33,245 nucleotides of DNA from Erythrobacter sp. CCH5-A1 (GCF_001557115.1 NZ_LSKQ01000298.1:1-33245); one strand, 5' to 3'; shown: positions 6,609 through 14,984, counted from the stretch's first letter. Numbers and translations: made by a program. Notes: generated by a model not told the origin, from the letters alone.

Positions 6609-7211
6609 TCAGGCCGCCAGCTTGGCGGCGATCTGCGCGACGTGTGCCCCCTGGAATCGCGCACCGGCAAGCTCGTTTTCCGACGGCATGCGGCTGCCGT
6701 CGTTCCCCGCCAGCGTGCTCGCGCCGTAGGGCGTGCCGCCGCTGATCTCGCCCATCTCGCTGTTGCCGGCGAAGGAATAGGGCAGGCCGACGATCACCAT
6801 GCCGTGGTGCAGCAGCGTGGTGTGGAACGAGGTGATGGTGGTCTCCTGCCCGCCGTGCTGGCTGGCGGTGGAGACGAACACGCTCCCGACCTTGCCGATC
6901 AGCTTCTGCTGGAACCACAGTCCGCCGGTCTGATCGAGGAAGTTGCGCATCTGCGCGGCCATGTTGCCGAAGCGGGTGGGGGTGCCGAAGATGATCGCAT
7001 CGTAATCGGCCAGTTCATCCGGGGTCGCAATCGGAGCTGACTGATCGAGCTTCATCCCGGCACCCCTGGCGACCTCATCGGACACCAGCTCGGGAACGCG
7101 CTTCACCGTGACCTCGGTGCCGGCAACGCTCGCGGCGCCTTCGGCAACCGCGCCGGCCATCGCCTCGATATGGCCATAGCTCGAATAGTAGAGCACCAGC
7201 ACCTTGGTCAT
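6609..7211 (-). CDS. wrbA: NAD(P)H:quinone oxidoreductase, WrbA type
   Basis: A 200-residue flavodoxin-fold enzyme, normal length for WrbA. FMN-binding loops are visible: [12 protein letters not shown] (8-19), GTPTRFGNM (76-84) and [12 protein letters not shown] (114-125). WrbA enzymes carry out two-electron reduction of quinones with NAD(P)H, avoiding semiquinone radicals. The ATG at 7211 has an AAAGGA ribosome site; a longer frame upstream runs back into the TonB receptor gene and is rejected. Its place as second gene of the TonB receptor operon suggests a quinone is formed from, or is, the imported substrate. A general protective role is the alternative. Confidence 0.92.
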   Translation of the reverse strand: MTKVLVLYYSSYGHIEAMAGAVAEGAASVAGTEVTVKRVPELVSDEVARGAGMKLDQSAPIATPDELADYDAIIFGTPTRFGNMAAQMRNFLDQTGGLWFQQKLIGKVGSVFVSTASQHGGQETTITSFHTTLLHHGMVIVGLPYSFAGNSEMGEISGGTPYGASTLAGNDGSRMPSENELAGARFQGAHVAQIAAKLAA

Positions 7212-7281
7212 GTCGTTCGTCCTTTGAGTGTTTTCGAGCCGGGTGGCACACCCGGCGGCTCGGAAAACGCGGTCGAAAAAA

Positions 7282-9501
7282 TTAGAACTTGAAGCCCACT
7301 TCCACCCCGTAGCGCCGCGGACGGGCACGGAACACGAAGCCGCCGGGGCTGAATTCGGCGTTGTAGATCTCGTTGAAGAGGTTGCTGGCAAAGCCCGTCA
7401 CCGACACGCCGTTCGCGAGCGTGAACCCGGCGCGCGCGTCGACGATGTCGATCGGATCGCGCACGGTGGTGTTGAACGGCTCCCACCAGGTCTTGCCGGT
7501 GCGGCGGTAATCGACCCGCAGCAGGCCGTCGACGCTGTCGCTGATCGGCCCGGCATACTGCGCGCCGAGGTTGATGGTGTAGCGCGAGATCTGGGGTGCC
7601 TCGTTGCCGATCACGGTCGGATCGGGGAAGGCCTTGATCTCGCTGTCGGTATAGCCGAGCGCGGCGTTGACATCGAGGTTCGGGAGGATCTCGGCGCTCG
7701 CTTCGAGTTCGAAGCCGTTGATCCGGGTCTCGGGGATGTTGCCGAGGTTCTGGGTCGAGGACTGGGCGAGGAAGACGAAGAAATAGGAGTTCTCCGACTT
7801 GGTGGTGTAGGCCGCCGCGCCGAGGCGCACCGGGCCGACCTGCGCCTTGCCGCCAATCTCGAAGGTGTCGGCGGTTTCGGCCTGGAAGATGTCGCCCACG
7901 CCGACGATCCCGGCATTGACCGATTCCGCGCCGACGCCGGTCTGGTTGAACCCGCCCGAACGGAAGCCGCGCGAATAGCCGCCGTAGATGGTGAGGTCGG
8001 GGCTCGGCTCGTAGGTCAGGGTGAGCTTGGGCTGCCAGTCGTCGAAGGAGACCGTGCGCACCTCGCCGCTCTGCGCCTGGGGCACGCCGGGGACGTTGGG
8101 CAGGAAGTTCTGCGGCGTCAGCGTGGTCTGGCGCCGCCGGTCGCGGTCATAGCGCAAGCTTGCATCGACGCGGAACTCGGGGCTGAACTCGTAGCCCGCA
8201 TTGGCGAACAGCGCCCAGGCGAAATTCTCCTGCCCGTCGGCCAGATAGCTGAACTGCGGGTTGAGCGGATTGGTCGAGGGCGAGCGGAACACCGGGAAGA
8301 CGCCGTTGCCGGTGTCGATCATGTTGCCGGTCGAGATGAAGCGGGTGGTGTCGATCAGGTAGCCGCCGACCATCCAGTTGAAGGCGCGGCCGTCCTCGGG
8401 CGAGGCGAGGCGCACTTCCTGGCTGAACGCCTTGACGTTGAGGTACTGGCTCTGGTTGAGGTCGAAGCCGTTGCCGGGACCGAAGATCGCTTCGAACAGG
8501 TTGAAGAAGAAGCTGTCCGGGATCGGCTTGAAGTCGAAGGCGTCGCCGGTCAGCACTTCCTTCAAGGTGTCGTAGGACGAGACCGAGGTCAGCACCGCGT
8601 TGTCGCCGGCATATTCGACCTTAAGGGCGACGTTGTAGATGTCGCGGTCGTTCTGGCCGGGGTTGTTGACCAGCACCGGGGCGATGTCGTTCACGTCGGC
8701 GACGATGTTGTAATAGAGGCCCTGCGTGCGCAGCTGGTTGACGCTGGCGCGCAGGTCGAAGGTCAGCTTGTCGGTCGCCTCGACGAGGAGGTTGCCGCGC
8801 AGCGAGAAGTCCTCGACCGGATCGGCCTTCTCGTTGAGGAAGGCGTTGTTGATGAAGCCGTCGGTGTCGTACCACGATCCGGCGATGCGGAACTTGACGT
8901 TCTCGGCGATCGGCCCGCTGACGCCCCCGCGCAGGTAGTAGCCGAAGCCGTTGTCGATCCCGGCGGTGACATTGCCCGAGAATTCGTCGGTCGGCTGCTT
9001 GGTGGTGATAATGATCGCCCCGCCGATCGCGTTGCGCCCGTAGAGGCCGCCCTGCGGCCCCTTGAGCACTTCGATCTGGGCGATGTCGAACAGGTCCTGG
9101 TTGAACTGCGCCGGGTTCACCTGCTGTACGCCGTCGACGATCACCGCGACGCTCGGCTCGGAGTTGCGGTTCTGGGTGATGCCGCGGATGATGACGAAGG
9201 CGTTGCCCGCGTTCTGGGTCTCGATCAGGTTGACGTTGGGGGTTAGCGAGATGAAGTCTGCGGGGCGCTCGATCCCGGCGTTCTGGATCGCCTGCGAATC
9301 GAAGGCAGTGACCGCGGCGGGGGTGTCCTGCAGGGTCTCGGTGCGGCGCAGCGAGGTCACGACGATCTCGTCGCTCTCCTCCGCAGCCGGCTCGGCGGCG
9401 GTGTTCTGCGCGGCAAGTGGCGCTGCGGCGAGCGCGGCGAAAGCGATGGCGGTGGTGCTGGCAGCTGCGCGCGTCACGCGGCTCAGGCCCGAAAACTTCA
9501 T
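7282..9501 (-). CDS. TonB-dependent outer-membrane receptor
   Basis: A 739-residue outer-membrane transporter. Residues 1-32 ([15 protein letters not shown]...LAAQ) are a signal peptide; the plug starts with [20 protein letters not shown], typical of the sphingomonad family that lacks a classical siderophore signature, and [12 protein letters not shown] is the plug's glycine-rich element. The barrel fills the rest and ends in the expected terminal phenylalanine (GVEVGFKF). The start was moved inward to 9501, where the signal peptide begins and a GGGGAGAG ribosome site precedes the ATG; the longer frame reads through the leader. It heads the operon with wrbA, VOC, hydrolase and the MetE-like pair, and sits behind the operator at 9576-9607. 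It probably imports the pathway's substrate; the ligand is unknown. Confidence 0.95.
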   Translation of the reverse strand: MKFSGLSRVTRAAASTTAIAFAALAAAPLAAQNTAAEPAAEESDEIVVTSLRRTETLQDTPAAVTAFDSQAIQNAGIERPADFISLTPNVNLIETQNAGNAFVIIRGITQNRNSEPSVAVIVDGVQQVNPAQFNQDLFDIAQIEVLKGPQGGLYGRNAIGGAIIITTKQPTDEFSGNVTAGIDNGFGYYLRGGVSGPIAENVKFRIAGSWYDTDGFINNAFLNEKADPVEDFSLRGNLLVEATDKLTFDLRASVNQLRTQGLYYNIVADVNDIAPVLVNNPGQNDRDIYNVALKVEYAGDNAVLTSVSSYDTLKEVLTGDAFDFKPIPDSFFFNLFEAIFGPGNGFDLNQSQYLNVKAFSQEVRLASPEDGRAFNWMVGGYLIDTTRFISTGNMIDTGNGVFPVFRSPSTNPLNPQFSYLADGQENFAWALFANAGYEFSPEFRVDASLRYDRDRRRQTTLTPQNFLPNVPGVPQAQSGEVRTVSFDDWQPKLTLTYEPSPDLTIYGGYSRGFRSGGFNQTGVGAESVNAGIVGVGDIFQAETADTFEIGGKAQVGPVRLGAAAYTTKSENSYFFVFLAQSSTQNLGNIPETRINGFELEASAEILPNLDVNAALGYTDSEIKAFPDPTVIGNEAPQISRYTINLGAQYAGPISDSVDGLLRVDYRRTGKTWWEPFNTTVRDPIDIVDARAGFTLANGVSVTGFASNLFNEIYNAEFSPGGFVFRARPRRYGVEVGFKF

Positions 9502-9564
9502 ACGTCTCTCCCCTGTGTGCGCGCGAACGCGCCGCTCTTCTGGCGACCCCACTCCTCCCAGTGG

Positions 9565-9593
9565 CAATTATGAACTTCGCCATGCGAAGTCAA
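9565..9593 (-). promoter_or_regulatory. Predicted promoter of the TonB-receptor operon
   Basis: On the minus strand TTGACT (complement of 9588-9593) and TAATTG (complement of 9565-9570) are 17 bases apart. The -35 lies in the linker between the two operator palindromes, and the near palindrome fills the spacer, so a bound regulator would contact or block RNA polymerase directly. Confidence 0.55.
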
Positions 9594-9607
9594 CTTCGAT
9601 ATGCGAA
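9576..9607. promoter_or_regulatory. Tandem IclR-type operator, TTCG-N5-CGAA twice (site 1)
   Basis: TTCGCCATGCGAA at 9576-9588 and TTCGATATGCGAA at 9595-9607 are two palindromes with centres 19 bp apart. The same pair with the same spacing and the same linker pattern (GAARTCAACTTCG) occurs at 11741-11772. An IclR-family gene lies between the two sites, making its product the obvious candidate binder (inference). Confidence 0.7.
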
Positions 9608-9666
9608 ACTTTGGGAGTGTGGCGGTGGGGACACGCCGCGCTGTGGCTCGCGCCTGCCCCCGGCCC

Positions 9667-9682
9667 CTCCCGCAGGCGGGAG
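9667..9682 (-). terminator. Hairpin downstream of the IclR gene (weak)
   Basis: CTCCCGC (9667-9673) and GCGGGAG (9676-9682) form a perfect inverted repeat about 33 bases after the IclR stop. There is no T-run on the transcribed side, so this is at best a partial terminator separating the IclR gene from the TonB-receptor promoter. Confidence 0.3.
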
Positions 9683-9714
9683 CGGTTGAGGGTGCGCCAT
9701 CTGCATGATTGGGC

Positions 9715-10551
9715 TCAGGGCCGCAGCGACGCCTCGAGCGTCGGCCAGCGCTTCAGCGCCGCCTCGATGTCGCCGGCGGCCTGGCGCAGCAGCGGCAGGC
9801 GGGTGCGGACAAGTTCGTCCTGCGAGATGCGGGTGGTGGAGGTGGAGCAGTTGATGCTCGCGATCACCCGCTTGTCGCGCCCGAAGATCGGCACCGCCAC
9901 CGAGACGATCCCGTAATCGAGTTCGTCGAGCGCCGAATCGTAACCCCGCTCCGCGATCAGCGCGAGCCGTTCCGCCAGCGCGGCGGCTTCGGTGACGGTG
10001 CGCTCGGTGAAGCGCTGGAAGGGTGCGCGCGCCAGCAGCGCGGCGCGCTCGCCTTCGGGCAGGTTCGCCGCGAGCGCCTTGCCGAGCGAGGTCGCGTGGA
10101 AGGGAAAGCGCGTGCCCACTCCTGCCGCGACGCGAAAGCGCCGGTCGGTCGAGACGTGGGCGACGTAGAGGATGTTGGCGCCCGACATCACCGCCAGCGA
10201 AGCGCTGTCGCCGGTCTGGTCGCGCAGGGCCTGCAAGGGCGGCAGCACCACCTGCTCGATCTGCATCGAGGCGCTGAAGGCCGAGCCGATCGTCAGCACT
10301 GCCGGGCGCAGCAGGAACTTGCGCTCGTGCTGGCCCACGTAACCCAGCTCGACCAGCGTGATCAGGCAGCGCCGCGCCACGGCAGGGGGCAGCGCGGTTC
10401 TGGCGGCGACTTCGGAGAGGGTCATCTCGGGATGATCCTCGTCGAACGCCTTCAATACGCGCAGGCCGCGTTCGAGCGTCGAGAGAAATTCGGGGTCCTT
10501 CGCGCCCCCCGCAACCCCTGCGTCTTCGGCTTCAGCCCCTGCGGATCCCAT
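9715..10551 (-). CDS. IclR-family transcriptional regulator (PcaR/PobR-like)
   Basis: A 278-residue regulator. Residues about 22-85 are the winged helix-turn-helix (FLSTLERGLRVLKAF, then LSEVAARTALPPAVARRCL), and about 95-270 form the GAF-like effector domain with GTRFPFHATSLGKALAA and the small-molecule pocket residues SINCSTSTTRIS near the end. The pattern F-L-x-x-L-x-R-G-L-x-V-L and LVELGYV is that of the PcaR/PobR branch controlling aromatic acid catabolism; such proteins may activate or repress. Its start overlaps the CoA-transferase end by 20 bases, so it is co-transcribed from the 11.7-kb promoter region, which carries the same operator as the TonB-receptor promoter. It therefore probably controls both arms of the locus and its own expression. 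The inducer is unknown. Confidence 0.9.
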   Translation of the reverse strand: MGSAGAEAEDAGVAGGAKDPEFLSTLERGLRVLKAFDEDHPEMTLSEVAARTALPPAVARRCLITLVELGYVGQHERKFLLRPAVLTIGSAFSASMQIEQVVLPPLQALRDQTGDSASLAVMSGANILYVAHVSTDRRFRVAAGVGTRFPFHATSLGKALAANLPEGERAALLARAPFQRFTERTVTEAAALAERLALIAERGYDSALDELDYGIVSVAVPIFGRDKRVIASINCSTSTTRISQDELVRTRLPLLRQAAGDIEAALKRWPTLEASLRP

Positions 10552-11692
10552 GCACCGGCCTTTCGATGGAGCGGCGGATCGCCGCGTCGTCGGCCCCCAA
10601 TAGGGGGGGCGCGGTGACGCTGTCCATCCGCGCGCCGTCGAAGGACACAGGGAAGCGGATGGTGCGGAACACGCCCTTCGGCCCGTCCGGATCGGCGACC
10701 TCCAGCCCGAGCACCTTGGCCTGCTCGGTCGCGAGGACTTCGGTGGTGTCGTAGACCGGGGAGTTGGGGACTTCGAGGCGGGTCAGCTCGGCAATCCAAT
10801 GATCGCGCGGCTGTCCAGCGAAGATCGGCGCGAGGAAGCAGACCACATCCTCGTAATGCGCGATCCGCGCCTCGCGACTTTCGAAGGCCGGCAGGCTCAG
10901 CATATCGGGCTGGCCCACGGCAGTCGCCAGGTTCTCCCAGAACTTGGGCGGCGAGGACATGTGCAGCGCCAGCCACTTTCCGTCCGAACACTGGAAGACA
11001 TAGCTCTGCGAGACATGCGGGCGCGAATACGGCCCCATCACCTGATCGGCCGAAAGCAGGTGGGTGAAATCGTCGAGGTTGAAGTGGCACATCGCCTCGA
11101 ACATCGAGGTCTCGACCACCCGCCCCTTGCCCGTCACGTGCCGCTCGTTGAGCGCGGCGAGAATGCCCAATGCGGTGTAGAAGCCGGTCATGGCGTCCGC
11201 GATGGCGGGGCCGACGACGCGCGGGTGCTCGGGGTTGACCAGCAACCGCAGAAAGCCGCTCGCCGCCTGTGCGACGGTGTCGAAGGCAGGGCGATCGCGC
11301 TCCGGCCCTTCGCTGCCGAAGCCCGAGATCGAGGCATAGACCAGCCGTGGGTTGATCGCCTGAAGCCGCGCCGCATCGACCTTCAACCGATCGGCGACGC
11401 CCGGCCGAAAATTCTGGATGAACACGTCGGCATCCTCGACCAGCCGGTCGAGCACGGTGAGGTCGTCCGGGTTCTTGGGGTCGATGGTGATCGAGCGCTT
11501 GTTGCGGTTGTAAGTCTGGAAGTGCGGCGAATAGAGCTCGCCCTTGAAGCTGCGGAACGGATCGCCCGTGCCCGGCTGCTCCACCTTGATGACATCGGCG
11601 CCGAGATCGGCCAGCAGCATTCCGGCGGCAGGGCCGGTGATGAAGGTGCCCATTTCGAGCACGGTAACGCCTGCGAGGGGCCGAGCGGTCAT
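10532..11692 (-). CDS. Family III (CaiB/BaiF) CoA-transferase
   Basis: A 386-residue enzyme of normal length for family III. The N-terminus (VTVLEMGTFITGPAAGMLLA, GADVIKVEQP, then NKRSITID at 64-71) is standard, and the likely catalytic aspartate is Asp166 in GPAIADAMTG, which forms the acyl anhydride with the substrate in this family. It transfers CoA between carboxylic acids in the cytoplasm; donor and acceptor cannot be predicted. It is first in an operon with the IclR regulator and is divergent from a citrate-synthase-fold lyase across a 93-base gap. A likely division of labour is that it makes a CoA thioester that the lyase then splits (inference). Confidence 0.92.
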   Translation of the reverse strand: MTARPLAGVTVLEMGTFITGPAAGMLLADLGADVIKVEQPGTGDPFRSFKGELYSPHFQTYNRNKRSITIDPKNPDDLTVLDRLVEDADVFIQNFRPGVADRLKVDAARLQAINPRLVYASISGFGSEGPERDRPAFDTVAQAASGFLRLLVNPEHPRVVGPAIADAMTGFYTALGILAALNERHVTGKGRVVETSMFEAMCHFNLDDFTHLLSADQVMGPYSRPHVSQSYVFQCSDGKWLALHMSSPPKFWENLATAVGQPDMLSLPAFESREARIAHYEDVVCFLAPIFAGQPRDHWIAELTRLEVPNSPVYDTTEVLATEQAKVLGLEVADPDGPKGVFRTIRFPVSFDGARMDSVTAPPLLGADDAAIRRSIERPVHGIRRG

Positions 11693-11710
11693 CCTTCAAA
11701 TCCCATCTGC

Positions 11711-11739
11711 TTGCCTTGATGCTTGCGCAACCCTATAAT
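11711..11739 (+). promoter_or_regulatory. Predicted sigma70 promoter of the lyase / M24 peptidase operon
   Basis: TTGCCT (11711-11716) and a perfect TATAAT (11734-11739) are exactly 17 bases apart. The expected start point, around 11746, falls inside the first operator palindrome, the position expected for repression. A weaker divergent promoter for the CoA-transferase has TTGATT (complement of 11753-11758) in the operator linker, matching the layout at the TonB-receptor promoter. Confidence 0.6.
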
Positions 11740-11740
11740 C

Positions 11741-11772
11741 TTCGCATACCGAAATCAACTTCGAATAACGAA
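11741..11772. promoter_or_regulatory. Tandem IclR-type operator, TTCG-N5-CGAA twice (site 2)
   Basis: TTCGCATACCGAA (11741-11753) and TTCGAATAACGAA (11760-11772), centres 19 bp apart, lie in the divergent gap between the CoA-transferase and the citrate-synthase-like gene. Spacing and linker are the same as at 9576-9607, while the five-base cores differ, which argues for selection on the TTCG/CGAA half-sites. Confidence 0.7.
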
Positions 11773-11785
11773 AAGGTTGGAACCC

Positions 11786-12571
11786 ATGCGCATCGGCAAG
11801 CATGATAACGCGGTGACCTCGATCTGCACCTCGGATGCGACGAGCATCACGGTGCGCGGGATGGACCTGTGTGAGCAGGTGATCGGCCATGTCGATTTCA
11901 CCTCCTATTTCTGGCTGCTGGTGACCGGCACCATGCCCTCCCCGCCGCAGAAGGCGCTGGCCGATGCGGTGCTTTGCGCGATTGCCGAACATGGCCTGGT
12001 GCCGAGCGTCGTCGCCACCCGCATGACCTATGCTGCGGCTCCGGAAGCCTTCCACGGCGCGGTGGCGGCAGGATTGCTGGGCTGCGGGAGTGTGGTGCTG
12101 GGGAGCGCCGAGGTCGCCGGCAAGTTCTACGCGCAGGTCGTGGCTGACGCGGAAGAGGGCGATCCCGCCGCGACCGCCATCGCCGCGATCAAGGCGCTGC
12201 GCGCCGAGAAGAAGGCGATCCCCGGCTTCGGCCATCCGCAGCATTCCGGCGGCGATCCGCGCGCGCACCGGCTGCTGGCGCTCGCCAAGGAGCACGGGAT
12301 GGAAGGCAAGCACATCGCCATGCTGCGCACCATCGAGGCGGTGCTGCCCGAGGCGATCGGCCGGACCCTGCCTATCAACGTCAACGGCGCGATCCCTGCC
12401 GTCATGCTCGACACGGGCTTCCCGCTCGCGGCGCTGAAAGGCATCTCCCTCCTCGCCCGTACCGCCAGCCTCATCGCCCACCTGCAGGAAGAGACCGAAC
12501 GCCCGATCGGCTTCATCATGTCGGGCGCGGCGGCCGAGCGGATCGGGTTCGAGGCGATGGACGAGGCTTGA
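11786..12571 (+). CDS. Citryl-CoA-lyase-like protein (citrate synthase fold)
   Basis: A 261-residue protein equal to the catalytic part of citrate synthase and ATP-citrate lyase. His150 in AIPGFGHPQH followed by DPRA (157-160) is the conserved oxaloacetate/CoA-side motif. The segment LPINVNGAIPAV (195-206) aligns with the place where citrate synthase has NVDFYSG and ATP-citrate lyase has NVDG; the usual catalytic aspartate is Asn200 here. The family includes citryl-CoA lyase and related C-C lyases acting on 3-hydroxy acyl-CoAs; the true substrate is not known, and the changed residue argues against plain citrate chemistry. Start at 11786 (MRIGKHDNAV) is preferred, since the longer frame begins in the promoter/operator. 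It is divergent from the CoA-transferase and followed 49 bases later by an M24 peptidase. Confidence 0.85.
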   Translation: MRIGKHDNAVTSICTSDATSITVRGMDLCEQVIGHVDFTSYFWLLVTGTMPSPPQKALADAVLCAIAEHGLVPSVVATRMTYAAAPEAFHGAVAAGLLGCGSVVLGSAEVAGKFYAQVVADAEEGDPAATAIAAIKALRAEKKAIPGFGHPQHSGGDPRAHRLLALAKEHGMEGKHIAMLRTIEAVLPEAIGRTLPINVNGAIPAVMLDTGFPLAALKGISLLARTASLIAHLQEETERPIGFIMSGAAAERIGFEAMDEA

Positions 12572-12620
12572 TCCCGGCTCCCGCACGCGTCACTCTGGGC
12601 GGCGCAACGCGGGGACTGAC

Positions 12621-13973
12621 ATGATCGGACGGCATATCATCACTCTGGCGGCGGCGGTGGCGGCGAGCCCCGCTGTCGCACAGGCGCCGCTCACGCTCTC
12701 CGAGACCGAACAGGCCGGCCCTGCACTCCCCCCGATCCTCGCCCCGCGCGAGCGCGCGGCGCTGGAAAACCGCATCCTCGCCGAGCGGCTCGACACCCTG
12801 ATCCCGCAGATCATGCGCGCCGAGGGGATCGACCTGTGGCTGCTGGTCGCGCGCGAGTATTTCGAGGAGCCGGTGGTCGCCACCATGCTCGACGCGGAGA
12901 ACATGCACGCGCGGCGGCGCACCATTCTCATTTTCCACGATCCGGGCGAAGGCAAGCCGGTCGAACGCCTTACCGTAAGCCGCTACGGCCTCGGCGGGCT
13001 GTTCGCGCCCGCGTGGGACCCGGACAAGCAGCCCGACCAGTGGGCCGCCGTCGCCGAGATCATCGCCGCGCGCAATCCGAAGAAAATCGCGATCAACTCC
13101 AGCGACCTCTATCAGTTCGCCGACGGCATGACGCTGAGCCAGTACGACAGGTTCATGAGCGCCCTGCCCCCCGCCCTCCACGAGCGCGTGACCAGCGGCG
13201 AGGGGCTGGCGATCCGCTGGCTAGAAACCCGCACGCCGGCGGAAATGGAACTCTACCCCACCATCGTCCGGATCGCCCACGCGGTGATCGGCGAGGCGTT
13301 TTCGCGGAAGGTCATCACGCCGGGCAAGACCACCGCCGAACAGGTGCAATGGTGGTACCGGGACCGGCTGATGGCCTTGGGCCTCGACCCGTGGTTCCAC
13401 CCTTCGGTCGCGATCCAGCGGCAGGGCGCCAAGGGCATGCTCGAGGGCGAGGAGGTGATCCGGCCGGGCGATCTGCTCTGGACCGATTTCGGCATCACCT
13501 ACCTGCGGCTCAACACCGACACCCAACACCTCGCCTATGTGCTGAAGCCGGGTGAGACTGCGGCGCCGGCGGGCCTCAAGGCGGGGCTTGCGGGGAGCAA
13601 CAAGGTGCAGGATTTCCTGCGCGCCGCCTTCAAGCCGGGGCGCAGCGGCAACGAGGCGCTCGCCCTCGCCCGCGCCGACGCCATCGCGGCGGGGCTCGAT
13701 CCGTCGATCTACACCCACCCCATCGGCCACCACGGCCACGGCGCGGGGCCGTCGATCGGCTTCTGGGACAACCAGAAGGCCGACCCGCGCGGGGAAGGCC
13801 CGATCCGGCCGAACACCGCCTGGTCGATCGAACTCACCTCCTATGCCAATGTGCCCGAATGGGGCGGCCAGCGGGTCGATTTCCGCACCGAGGAGGACGC
13901 CTTCTTCGACGGCGAGACCGTGCGCTTCATCGACGGCCGCCAGACCGCGATCACGCTGATCCCGTCTGACTAG
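12621..13973 (+). CDS. Secreted M24-family metallopeptidase (Xaa-Pro dipeptidase-like)
   Basis: A 450-residue protein with an N-terminal signal peptide (about 1-21, ending AVAQA), an N-terminal creatinase-like domain and a C-terminal pita-bread domain. The five metal ligands can be placed: Asp289 (LLWTDFG), Asp300 (RLNTDTQH), a histidine in GHHGHGAGP (369-377), Glu404 (SIELTS) and Glu424 or Glu425 (FRTEEDAFF). M24 enzymes with this set remove residues next to proline, or act as creatinase-type hydrolases. The signal peptide places it in the periplasm. It is probably co-transcribed with the lyase from the operator-controlled promoter, so it may process a peptide-linked or amidated substrate before or after uptake (inference). 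Its stop overlaps that of the convergent SMP-30 gene. Confidence 0.88.
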   Translation: MIGRHIITLAAAVAASPAVAQAPLTLSETEQAGPALPPILAPRERAALENRILAERLDTLIPQIMRAEGIDLWLLVAREYFEEPVVATMLDAENMHARRRTILIFHDPGEGKPVERLTVSRYGLGGLFAPAWDPDKQPDQWAAVAEIIAARNPKKIAINSSDLYQFADGMTLSQYDRFMSALPPALHERVTSGEGLAIRWLETRTPAEMELYPTIVRIAHAVIGEAFSRKVITPGKTTAEQVQWWYRDRLMALGLDPWFHPSVAIQRQGAKGMLEGEEVIRPGDLLWTDFGITYLRLNTDTQHLAYVLKPGETAAPAGLKAGLAGSNKVQDFLRAAFKPGRSGNEALALARADAIAAGLDPSIYTHPIGHHGHGAGPSIGFWDNQKADPRGEGPIRPNTAWSIELTSYANVPEWGGQRVDFRTEEDAFFDGETVRFIDGRQTAITLIPSD

Positions 13974-14935
13974 CGCCGGCTCGACGATCCCGTGCCGCGC
14001 GTGCGGGTCTTCACCCGATACACATCGCTCTGCGCGGTGATGTAGAGGTCGGACAGCTCCGGCCCGCCCCACGCAAGGTTGGTCGCGCGCTTGGGCACCG
14101 CCATCCGTTCGAGCAGCGTCCCGCGCGCCGGATCGACCACGCAGATCCCACCGGGGCATGTGAGGTAGACGAGGCCCTCCGCGTCCACCCGCACCCCGTC
14201 GACATTGCCGACAAGGCCCTCGACCTTGAGGTCGATCACCAGCCGCTTGCCCGAGGCGCTGCCATCGGCTGCAATGTCGTAGGCCCAGAGCGACTGGGTG
14301 GCGGTGTCGCCGACATAGAGCACGGCCTCGTCGGGCGAGAAGGCAAGGCCGTTGGGGCGCGCATGCGCGTCGTCGATCAGCACCATCCGCCCGCTCGCCT
14401 CGTCTAGCGCGAAGACGCCCGAGAAAGCGATCTCCGCCGCGCGCTTGCCGAGGCCATAGGGCGGGTCGGTGAAGAATATCAGCCCGTCGCCGCGCACCAC
14501 CACATCGTTAGGGCTGTTGAGGTGCTTGCCCTCGAAACGCTCGACGATCACCTGCCGCCCGCCCTCCGGCGTCCAGCGCGTTAGCGCGCCGCTGCCGTGC
14601 TCGGCGTTGAGCAGCCGCCCGGCCCGGTCGAAAGTGTGGCCGTTGGCGTTCATGCTGGGCGCGTAGAGCTGCTTCGCGCCGCTCTGCCCGGGAATGTGGA
14701 CATGCACCGCATTGCCCGGGATATCGCTGAAGATCAGCCGCGTCCCGTCCCACGCCGGGCCTTCGGTGAAGGTGTAGCCGGTCGCGACCAGTTCCATCGT
14801 GCCTTCGACAAGACGCGGCTCGGTGACCACAAGGGTCGCCTCCGCGCTGGCCTCGGCGCGGTCCTGCGCCGCTGCGGCGCCCGCCAGCAGGGCCGCCGCC
14901 GCGCCGCCGATCGCCAACCATCCCTTGCGCATCAT
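13970..14935 (-). CDS. SMP-30/gluconolactonase-family protein, exported
   Basis: A 321-residue beta-propeller of the SMP-30/gluconolactonase/LRE family. Metal-site residues are visible in YTFTEGPAWDG (glutamate), LNSPNDVVVRGDGLIFFTD (asparagine) and RPNGLAFSPDEAVLYVGDT (asparagine and aspartate). A signal peptide (MRKGWLAIGGAAAALLAGA...) exports it to the periplasm. Such enzymes open sugar or other lactones. Two ATGs stand side by side at 14935 and 14932; AAGGGG three bases before the first is better spaced for the second, so either may be used. A longer frame upstream is unlikely. It is convergent with the M24 gene (stops overlap) and divergent from mmsA. Whether it serves either neighbour is unknown. 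Confidence 0.88.
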   Translation of the reverse strand: MMRKGWLAIGGAAAALLAGAAAAQDRAEASAEATLVVTEPRLVEGTMELVATGYTFTEGPAWDGTRLIFSDIPGNAVHVHIPGQSGAKQLYAPSMNANGHTFDRAGRLLNAEHGSGALTRWTPEGGRQVIVERFEGKHLNSPNDVVVRGDGLIFFTDPPYGLGKRAAEIAFSGVFALDEASGRMVLIDDAHARPNGLAFSPDEAVLYVGDTATQSLWAYDIAADGSASGKRLVIDLKVEGLVGNVDGVRVDAEGLVYLTCPGGICVVDPARGTLLERMAVPKRATNLAWGGPELSDLYITAQSDVYRVKTRTRGTGSSSRR

Positions 14936-14958
14936 GTGCCCCTTCGCTCGTCTCGTCC

Positions 14959-14984
14959 GGTGCCGACAGTGCCCCGCCGGCACC
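14959..14984. promoter_or_regulatory. Inverted repeat in the SMP-30 / mmsA divergent gap
   Basis: GGTGCCG (14959-14965) and CGGCACC (14978-14984) are perfect seven-base arms separated by 12 bases in the 140-base gap between the divergent SMP-30 and mmsA genes. It could be an operator for either gene; no matching regulator is present nearby, so the role is open. Confidence 0.3.

Noticed and set aside
7228..9246. Open frame of 672 codons on the plus strand opposite the TonB receptor
   Set aside because: It is an antisense shadow of a GC-rich gene; the translation is Val/Asp/Glu/Gly/Ala-rich with no domain, and the opposite strand encodes a complete receptor.
12621..13973. DMSP lyase DddP, which belongs to the M24 family
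   Set aside because: The protein has a signal peptide and keeps the standard five metal ligands of peptidases; nothing points to DMSP.
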